From NCBI GenBank assembly GCA_030699625.1, contig JAUYLU010000071.1, positions 1 through 5,245 on the forward strand: a DNA stretch of 5,245 bases. The letters are read 5' to 3'. Source of the DNA: a bacterium. Lineage in GTDB: Bacteria; Patescibacteriota; Minisyncoccia; Phycocordibacterales; VMEP01. Shown one piece after another: positions 1 to 5,245 of the stretch. A model generated the notes under the pieces. That model searched no databases and was not told where the DNA came from. It was given only the letters and a program-made list of their open reading frames with translations. Position 1 is the first letter of the stretch. Each line of letters starts with the position of its first letter. The translations under genes were made by a program, and so were the position numbers.

Positions 1-1125
<1,125 letters not shown>

Positions 1126-1155
1126 GTACGATATAACGCTTACCTAGTAAAAATG

Positions 1156-1174
1156 ATACTTCAGTATACGTATA
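1156..1174. promoter_or_regulatory. Overlapping small palindromes at the groES -10 region, possible operator
   Basis: Two short inverted repeats overlap the TATACT box: ATACT-TC-AGTAT (1156-1167) and the perfect ten-base palindrome TATACGTATA (1165-1174). Their place across the -10 and initiation region would suit a repressor, but such short AT-rich palindromes occur by chance and no known operator is recognised. Confidence 0.25.
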
Positions 1175-1190
1175 TTTCCCGGGATTTCAA
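1163..1190 (-). promoter_or_regulatory. Sigma70-like promoter for groES-groEL
   Basis: On the minus strand TTGAAA (1190-1185) is followed after 16 nt by TATACT (1168-1163), matching five of six bases at each hexamer. Transcription would begin near 1156, leaving a leader of about 30 nt before the groES ATG at 1125. The orientation fits the operon. No CIRCE element (TTAGCACTC-N9-GAGTGCTAA), the HrcA operator often found at this position, is present. Confidence 0.6.
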
Positions 1191-1205
1191 GGGGAGCGGC
1201 GTGCC

Positions 1206-1287
1206 CGCCACAATTTTGTGAAAATGGGCAAAAACGGCGATTGTGGACCAAAAAACATAATTTTCATAAAAAATCAAAATTGCGGCG
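1206..1287. repeat. Imperfect 13-bp inverted repeat between groES and secG
   Basis: CGCCACAATTTTG (1206-1218) pairs with CAAAATTGCGGCG (1275-1287) at 12 of 13 positions across a 56-nt spacer. A third related half-site, ATTGTGG at 1240-1246, is the exact complement of CCACAAT at 1208-1214. The spacer is AT-rich (two ATTTT...AAAAT mirror arms at 1213-1225 and 1259-1273). No coding frame here is convincing. It could be a set of regulator half-sites serving the divergent genes. The spacing is too long and the loop too large for a standard intrinsic terminator. Confidence 0.4.
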
Positions 1288-1303
1288 TGCTTGCGGGAGG
1301 GGT

Positions 1304-1325
1304 TCTTTTATGCTACCGTGCCTTA
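1304..1325 (+). promoter_or_regulatory. Start-proximal promoter-like element of secG
   Basis: TCTTTTA (1304-1310) overlaps the -10-like TATGCT (1309-1314), and GCCTTA (1320-1325) lies one base before the secG ATG. A start point seven bases after TATGCT would leave a leader of only about five bases, so the secG transcript may be effectively leaderless. No good -35 hexamer lies at 16-18 nt. The pair TCTTTTA and GCCTTA recurs with almost the same spacing before the next gene. Confidence 0.4.
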
Positions 1326-1326
1326 A

Positions 1327-1560
1327 ATGGGATTTATCGTTACCGCATTGCCGTACGTTCAGATCGTGCTGTCCGCCCTCCTCATCGGCGCAATCCTTCT
1401 TCAGCAAACGAGCGCGAATGCCGGCGGCGCTTTCGGCGGCGGCGACGCTTTATCGAGCTACCACACGAGGCGCGGCGCCGAGAAGACGCTCTTCAATCTG
1501 ACCATCATCCTCGGGGTCCTCTTCGCCCTCTCCGCGCTCGCCGCGCTCTTCATCAGGTAA
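1327..1560 (+). CDS. secG: Preprotein translocase subunit SecG
   Basis: Small inner-membrane partner of SecY and SecE that assists SecA-driven protein export. The 77-residue product shows the SecG layout: a first membrane helix (about residues 5-25, LPYVQIVLSALLIGAILLQQ), a small glycine-rich loop SANAGGAFGGGD (29-40) carrying the family FGG motif, a basic R-R-G-A-E-K segment (48-53) and a second helix (about 55-75, ending ALFIR). Length fits the family (roughly 70-110). The ATG at 1327 is the first in frame before the first helix and follows the TATGCT element closely; there is no ribosome site at normal spacing (a GGAGGGG at 1297-1303 is too far). The stop is TAA. It is divergent from groES and lies 47 nt before the solute-binding protein gene, which may be cotranscribed but also has its own upstream motif. 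No cysteine occurs. Confidence 0.92.
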   Translation: MGFIVTALPYVQIVLSALLIGAILLQQTSANAGGAFGGGDALSSYHTRRGAEKTLFNLTIILGVLFALSALAALFIR

Positions 1561-1575
1561 ATTCCTTCCGCATCG

Positions 1576-1604
1576 AAGACCTCTTTTAGCATTTCTAAGC
1601 CTTA
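1576..1604 (+). promoter_or_regulatory. Motif upstream of the solute-binding protein gene, shared with the rnj upstream region
   Basis: AAGACCTCTTTTAGCATTT (1576-1594) matches AAGACATCTTTTAGCATTT (3493-3511) at 18 of 19 bases, and both end 13 nt before an ATG (1608 and 3525). A GCCTTA at 1599-1604 follows, as before secG. TAGCAT (1587-1592) could be a -10 box, which would give a very short leader. The function as promoter is inference; the shared sequence is directly visible. Confidence 0.45.
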
Positions 1605-1607
1605 TTG

Positions 1608-3356
1608 ATGAACTTAGAGGAACAAAAGTCCCGCCTTAAGCGGCTTTTGCCGACCAAGGAGGAAACCCTCCTCACGCTCAAGTCGTTCTCGAAGCACGAG
1701 CGCGGCATTTTCCTCGCCCTCGCCGTCTTTTTCGCGGTGGCCTCGCTCTATTTCTTCGCCACGCTGAACGCTTTCGTTTCCGTCGAGGTGCCCTCGTACG
1801 GCGGCGAACTTTCCGAGGGCATCATCGGCACGCCCCGCTTCGTGAACCCGGTGCTCGCCGTCTCCGACGCCGACCGCGACGTGACCGCGCTCGTCTACTC
1901 GGGGCTCATGCGGAAGCGGCCCGACGGCGCGCTCGTCCCCGACCTCGCCGAATCGTACGAGGTCTCGCCCGACGGGCTTACCTACACCTTCGTGCTCAAA
2001 GAAGACGTCCGCTTCCATGACGACGAACCGGTGACCGCCGACGACGTCGAGTTTACGGTGACCAGGGTAAAGGACCCGCTCATCAAAAGCCCGAAGCGCG
2101 GCGCCTGGGAAGGCGTCTCGGTCCAGAAAGTGGACGACCGCACGCTCAAGTTCATCCTGAAGCAGAAATATTTCCCCTTTCTCGAGAACACCACCCTCGG
2201 GGTGCTTCCGAAACATCTCTGGAAAGACCTGCCGCCCGAGCAGTTCTCGCTTTCCGACTTCAACATCGACGGCATCGGCTCCGGCCCCTATTTCATACGC
2301 GAGATCCACAAGAACTCGTCGGGCATCCCCGATTGGTACGAGCTCCGCGCTTTCAAGGAATATGCGCTCGGCCGGCCGTTCATCGACACCATCACGCTTC
2401 GTTTCTATCCGAACCAGGGCGAGCTCATCACCGCCTTCGACAACGGCATCGTCGACGGCATCCATTCCATCGACGGCAGGGAAGCCGCCATGCTCAAGGA
2501 GAGCGGCTACCGGGTGGAGAAAGCGCCGCTCCCCCGCGTTTTCGCGCTTTTCTTCAACCAGAACGAAAACCAGCTCTTTACCGACAAAGCGGTGCGCAGG
2601 GCGCTCTCGGTGGCCGTCGGCAAAGAACGCATCATCAATCAGGTGCTCTACGGCTACGGCACCGCCATCGCGACGCCGCTCCCCGACATGGTCCCCCTCA
2701 AGGGCCCTCTCCGCATCGCGGACAACCGCTACGAGGAGGCGAGGAAAATCCTCACGGACGCCGGCTGGACGGAGGACGAAAGCGGCATGATGGTGAAAAA
2801 ATCGAAGAAAGAAGCCCATCCTCTCAAGTTTTCAATCTCTACCGGGGACGTGGAAGAATTGAAGGAGGCTGCACGTCTCTTGAAAGAGGACTTCGAGCAT
2901 ATCGGAGCCGAAGTGGAACTCAAAGTCTTCGACACAGGCGATCTCAACCAGACCGTCATCAGGCCGAGGAAGTACGACGCCCTTTTCTTCGGCGAGATCG
3001 TCGGCTTCGACGCCGACCCGTTCCCGTTCTGGCATTCCTCCCAGCGGAACGACCCCGGCCTCAACGTGGCGCTTTACACGAACGCCAAGGCCGACAAGAT
3101 CCTCGAGGAGCTTCGGGCCACGCTTGACCCGTCGCTCCGGGCCGAGAAGTACCGCGCATTCGAGCAGCAGATCGAAGCGGACGTGCCCGCCATCTTCGTC
3201 TACGCGCCTGATTTCGTCTATCTGGTGGAAAAATCGCTTGGCGGCCTTTCGCTCGGGCACATAACCGCGCCCGCCGACCGGTTCCTCGGCGTCACCGACT
3301 GGTACGTGAAGACTGACACCGTTTGGAAGCCGCTCTCCCGCTTCGCCACCCGCTGA
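1608..3356 (+). CDS. Membrane-anchored family 5 (peptide/nickel-type) ABC transporter substrate-binding protein
   Basis: Extracytoplasmic receptor of the SBP_bac_5 / DppA-OppA class, which captures oligopeptides or similar solutes for an ABC importer. The product is 582 residues from the ATG at 1608; a TTG directly before it would add one residue. Residues 1-32 are charged and probably cytoplasmic, 33-54 form one membrane helix (GIFLALAVFFAVASLYFF), and the binding domain follows. Family marks are PSYGGELSEGIIGTPRFVNP (62-81), the classic LVPDLAESYEVSPDGLTYTF (109-128), LKEDVRFHDDEPVTADDV (130-147), GSGPYFI (224-230), DKAVRRALSVAVGKERI (326-342) and the C-terminal DFVYL (535-539). Length suits the family (about 500-600). 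There is no cysteine, hence no lipobox; the helix replaces the lipid anchor. No permease or ATPase gene lies in the window, so the partner and substrate are unknown. No ribosome site is seen. The stop is TGA. Confidence 0.93.
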   Translation: MNLEEQKSRLKRLLPTKEETLLTLKSFSKHERGIFLALAVFFAVASLYFFATLNAFVSVEVPSYGGELSEGIIGTPRFVNPVLAVSDADRDVTALVYSGLMRKRPDGALVPDLAESYEVSPDGLTYTFVLKEDVRFHDDEPVTADDVEFTVTRVKDPLIKSPKRGAWEGVSVQKVDDRTLKFILKQKYFPFLENTTLGVLPKHLWKDLPPEQFSLSDFNIDGIGSGPYFIREIHKNSSGIPDWYELRAFKEYALGRPFIDTITLRFYPNQGELITAFDNGIVDGIHSIDGREAAMLKESGYRVEKAPLPRVFALFFNQNENQLFTDKAVRRALSVAVGKERIINQVLYGYGTAIATPLPDMVPLKGPLRIADNRYEEARKILTDAGWTEDESGMMVKKSKKEAHPLKFSISTGDVEELKEAARLLKEDFEHIGAEVELKVFDTGDLNQTVIRPRKYDALFFGEIVGFDADPFPFWHSSQRNDPGLNVALYTNAKADKILEELRATLDPSLRAEKYRAFEQQIEADVPAIFVYAPDFVYLVEKSLGGLSLGHITAPADRFLGVTDWYVKTDTVWKPLSRFATR

Positions 3357-3379
3357 TTAATTTTGATATTTTACTAAAC

Positions 3380-3409
3380 ACTAACAACGAAACACTAAAA
3401 ACTACCCTT
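3380..3409 (+). repeat. A-rich 14-nt periodic leader, like the groEL leader
   Basis: AAACACTAA occurs at 3376-3384 and 3390-3398, a 14-nt period, and ACTAAAAACTA (3394-3404) is followed by CCCTT and an ATG at 3410. The groEL leader shows the same ACTAAAAACTA core, the same five-base gap to the ATG and the same 14-nt period. Here the ATG opens only a 36-codon frame, which suggests the leader once served the RNase J start codon that now lies 115 nt further on. Confidence 0.5.
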
Positions 3410-3520
3410 ATGAGTCCTGTTAGAAGTTCACCCAAATCAATGAAAAATAATTCACCATGTGAGCGTAGTCGACATACGTCTTCTTTTTTGACAAGACATC
3501 TTTTAGCATTTAACTTCTAA
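3410..3520 (+). CDS. Doubtful 36-codon ORF, probably created by an insertion
   Basis: The frame runs from the ATG at 3410 to a TAA at 3518-3520, four bases before the RNase J ATG. It is preceded by a leader like that of groEL, so it could be translated and could couple to RNase J. Against a real gene: third codon positions are mostly A or T, unlike the neighbours; it holds the only cysteine codon in any candidate frame of the window; the product is serine- and arginine-rich with no recognised domain; and the frame lies almost wholly inside a 110-bp segment with inverted ends. I regard it as a chance frame or a leader peptide, not a conserved protein. Confidence 0.15.
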   Translation: MSPVRSSPKSMKNNSPCERSRHTSSFLTRHLLAFNF

Positions 3521-3524
3521 CAGA
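3415..3524. mobile_element. Putative 110-bp MITE-like insertion before the RNase J gene
   Basis: The ends are TCCTGTTAGAAGTT (3415-3428) and AACTTCTAACAGA (3512-3524), inverted copies that differ by one inserted C; 12 bp (3417-3428 and 3512-3523) are a perfect inverted repeat. The pentamer ATGAG flanks both sides (3410-3414 and 3525-3529), as a target-site duplication would. The segment is about 35% GC by hand count, against about 60% in sampled lines of the adjacent solute-binding protein gene. It codes for no transposase, so it would be non-autonomous. I cannot assign the ends to an insertion sequence family. A structured untranslated region is the main alternative. Confidence 0.45.
3488..3516 (+). 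promoter_or_regulatory. Candidate promoter for RNase J within the inserted segment
   Basis: A perfect TTGACA (3488-3493) is followed after 17 nt by TAACTT (3511-3516), a weak -10. Transcription would start near 3523, only a base or two before the ATG at 3525, making a nearly leaderless message. A second possible -10, TAGCAT at 3504-3509, is too close to TTGACA to use it as its -35, but it belongs to the 19-nt motif shared with the upstream side of the solute-binding protein gene. Activity is inferred. Confidence 0.4.
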
Positions 3525-5245
3525 ATGAGAGACAACTTCAGAAGGAGGAAAATGGGGCACGGAGGGGAGGGCGGCCCGCGCAAGTTCGGGCCAAGAAGGC
3601 CTGCGGAAAGCGGTCGGCCGTTTGGCGCGCCTGTGCGCAGCAACACGCAGACAGGCGCGCCTTCGTCCTCGCACCGCATCGTGCGCCGCACCGCCAAATT
3701 CGGCGACAAGCCCATGCACCGCCCGCGCGAGATCGTGCATGAGCACAAGATTCCCGACCTCGGAGGCGACAACATCCGCATTGTTACGCTCGGCGGAGTA
3801 GAAGAAATAGGGAAAAACGTGACCGCCTTTGAGTTTGGCAACGATATCATCGTAGTCGATATGGGGTTTCAATTCAGCGAAGACGATACTCCGGGAATCG
3901 ACTATATTCTTCCCAACACCAAATATCTCGAAGATCGCAAGGGAAAGATTAGGGGCGTGCTCATTACTCATGGCCACCTCGACCATATCGGCGGGATTCC
4001 CTACCTCATGGATAAAATCGGGAACCCCCCGATCTACGCCAGAAATTTCACCTCGCTCATGATCAGGAAACGCCAAGAGGAGTTCCCGCACGCGCCTCCG
4101 CTTGATATTCGCATCGTGGAAAAGGGTCAACGCATAAAATTGGGTGATATGTTCGTAAGCTTTTTTGCCGTCACGCATGCCATTCCCGATTCCATGGGCA
4201 TTATCTTCGAGACCCCTTATGGCGACATCGTGCACACAGGGGACCTTCGCCTCGATCATACTGAAGGAAAGGTCTCCGAAATCGAAGAAAATGTCTACTC
4301 CGTATTCAAAGAAAGGAACGTGCTGGCGCTTCTCACTGATTCAACGAACGCGGAAAATCCTGGATTTTCCATTTCGGAAAAATTGGTGTACGAAAACATA
4401 GAGGTTATCATCCGTGATGCAAAGGGGCGTCTCATTCTTTCAACATTCGCCTCGCAGGTGGAACGCATGCTCAAAATGATCGAAATTGCCGAAAAATACG
4501 GCAAGAAGGTCGTTATTGACGGGCGTAGCATGAAAACAAACATAGAAGTGACGAAGGCCGCCGGGCTCCTGAAGGCGAAACCGGGAACGCTCATTACCAT
4601 CGAAGAAGCTTCAAATTATCCGGAAAACAAAATAGTGGCCCTCGTGACTGGCGCGCAGGGCGAGGAGTTCGCCGCTCTCATGCGCATCGCGAATAAAACC
4701 CACAAGCATATCCGTCTCTCATCGCGCGATACTATCCTCATGTCTTCTTCGATTGTTCCCGGAAACGAGCGCAACGTTCAAAAACTGAAAGACAACCTTT
4801 CCCGACAAGGTGCGCATATCATCCACTATAAAACGTCGGATATCCATTCTTCAGGGCACGCCAACAGCGAAGAGCTGGCATGGATTCACGCTAAAATTCA
4901 TCCTAAATTCTTCATTCCCATCCATGGGTATCATTATATGCATCGCGTACACGCCGATATCGCCAAACGCATAGTGAAAGAAGAAAATATCATTATCCCG
5001 GATAACGGAATGATCATCCAGATCGAGGAGAACGGCACGAAAATCCGCGCGCTCAAGGAAAATGCTCCCAAAAATATCATCATGGTCGACGGATTCTCTG
5101 TCGGCAATATTCAAGAAGTAGTGCTTCGCGACCGCCAGACCCTGGCCCAGGACGGCATCTTCGTGGTAGTGGCCTCGGTGGAGACCACGAGCGGGCGCTT
5201 GCGCAAATCTCCCGACATCATCTCCCGCGGCTTCGTCTATATGAA
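3525..5245 (+). CDS. rnj: Ribonuclease J with basic N-terminal extension, cut by the right window edge
   Basis: Metallo-beta-lactamase/beta-CASP ribonuclease that matures and degrades RNA in the cytosol (5' exonuclease and endonuclease in the family). 573 codons are visible and the frame is open at the edge. Residues 1-82 form a low-complexity extension rich in Arg, Lys, Gly and Pro; the catalytic domain starts at LGGVEEIGKN (89-98), which in B. subtilis RNase J1 begins about residue 14. Metal-binding motifs are HGHLDHIGG (149-157), H218 in THAIPDS, HTGD (237-240) with D240, and H467 in PIHG. Beta-CASP marks are TDSTNAENPGFS (271-282), STFASQVER (306-314), SSSIVPGNE (407-415) and SSGHA (442-446). 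The family usually reads HGHEDH and HGEYR; here HGHLDH and HGYHY occur. The C-terminal part starts (VDGFSVGNI, SRGFVYM) but is not complete. The first ATG after an in-frame stop is 3525; an ATG at 3552 has a strong ribosome site and is an alternative. No cysteine is seen. Confidence 0.96.
   Translation, partial: MRDNFRRRKMGHGGEGGPRKFGPRRPAESGRPFGAPVRSNTQTGAPSSSHRIVRRTAKFGDKPMHRPREIVHEHKIPDLGGDNIRIVTLGGVEEIGKNVTAFEFGNDIIVVDMGFQFSEDDTPGIDYILPNTKYLEDRKGKIRGVLITHGHLDHIGGIPYLMDKIGNPPIYARNFTSLMIRKRQEEFPHAPPLDIRIVEKGQRIKLGDMFVSFFAVTHAIPDSMGIIFETPYGDIVHTGDLRLDHTEGKVSEIEENVYSVFKERNVLALLTDSTNAENPGFSISEKLVYENIEVIIRDAKGRLILSTFASQVERMLKMIEIAEKYGKKVVIDGRSMKTNIEVTKAAGLLKAKPGTLITIEEASNYPENKIVALVTGAQGEEFAALMRIANKTHKHIRLSSRDTILMSSSIVPGNERNVQKLKDNLSRQGAHIIHYKTSDIHSSGHANSEELAWIHAKIHPKFFIPIHGYHYMHRVHADIAKRIVKEENIIIPDNGMIIQIEENGTKIRALKENAPKNIIMVDGFSVGNIQEVVLRDRQTLAQDGIFVVVASVETTSGRLRKSPDIISRGFVYM
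3542..3548 (+). promoter_or_regulatory. Strong Shine-Dalgarno inside rnj, pointing to an alternative start at 3552
   Basis: AAGGAGG lies three bases before an in-frame ATG at 3552-3554 (codon 10 of the longer frame). It is the only near-perfect Shine-Dalgarno in front of any start in the window. The spacing is shorter than the usual five to nine bases, and the bases also encode part of the Arg-rich RRRK run, so it may be coincidental. Use of this start would shorten RNase J by nine residues and give a leader of about 28 nt from the TTGACA promoter. Confidence 0.35.

Noticed and set aside
1203..1250. Hairpins between groES and secG as a terminator
   Set aside because: The genes are divergent, so no transcript ends here, and the stems are short with no run of T at the right place.
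1291..1314. TTGCGG as the -35 box for the secG TATGCT element
   Set aside because: The spacing is 12 nt from the copy at 1291 and 23 nt from the copy at 1280; neither suits a sigma70-type promoter.
1614..2819. A 401-codon open frame on the minus strand, antisense to the solute-binding protein gene
   Set aside because: It is a compositional shadow: GC-rich codons on the plus strand remove stops from the opposite frame. Its product is rich in Glu, Arg, Val and His with no recognisable domain, while the plus strand shows clear family 5 motifs.
2333..3127. A 264-codon Arg/His-rich frame on the plus strand inside the solute-binding protein gene
   Set aside because: Out-of-frame reading of a GC-rich gene; the skewed composition and lack of motifs mark it as an artefact.
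3357..3410. An intrinsic terminator after the solute-binding protein gene
   Set aside because: The stretch is AT-rich but I found no GC-rich stem followed by a T-run; the gene may end by another mechanism or read through.
3510..4259. A 249-codon open frame on the minus strand, antisense to RNase J
   Set aside because: The plus strand encodes the HGHLDH, HTGD and IPDS motifs over this stretch; the antisense frame has no start context or domain.

Overview
The window carries five genes with recognisable products, all with intact reading frames in the standard code, so it looks like an ordinary bacterial chromosome. The proteins suggest a member of the Patescibacteria / Candidate Phyla Radiation, probably Parcubacteria-like. 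This is inference from four things: RNase J has a long basic N-terminal extension and the motif variants LGGVEEIGKN and HGHLDHIGG; the solute-binding protein is held by a membrane helix instead of a lipobox; recognisable Shine-Dalgarno sequences are nearly absent; and promoter-like elements sit very close to start codons. No marker gene such as 16S rRNA is present to confirm it.

Layout. Positions 1-1125 hold the chaperonin operon on the minus strand: groES, then the N-terminal half of groEL, which runs off the left edge. Positions 1126-1326 are a divergent intergenic region with a sigma70-like promoter for groES, small palindromes, and an imperfect inverted repeat. Positions 1327-3356 hold secG and a large membrane-anchored family 5 (peptide/nickel-type) solute-binding protein on the plus strand. 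Positions 3357-3524 are an AT-rich spacer. Positions 3525-5245 hold the N-terminal and central part of a ribonuclease J gene that runs off the right edge. The genes do not form one pathway; they cover protein folding, Sec export, extracytoplasmic solute capture and RNA decay.

The most interesting structure is in front of the RNase J gene. A 110-bp AT-rich segment (3415-3524) has 13-14 bp inverted repeats at its ends and is flanked on both sides by the pentamer ATGAG. The right-hand copy supplies the RNase J start codon. The segment looks like a MITE-like insertion that split an ancestral leader from its gene. If it is removed in silico, the leader left in front of the ATG matches the groEL leader (ACTAAAAACTA, five bases, ATG, each with 14-nt periodicity). 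The segment also carries a perfect TTGACA hexamer near its right end, and a 19-nt stretch that matches 18 of 19 bases with the region upstream of the solute-binding protein gene, at the same distance from the start codon.

A second oddity is that all 1,590 or so visible residues of the five confident proteins contain no cysteine. The only cysteine codon in a candidate frame is in the doubtful 36-codon ORF inside the putative insertion. I saw no RNA genes, CRISPR arrays, transposase genes, or convincing intrinsic terminators.
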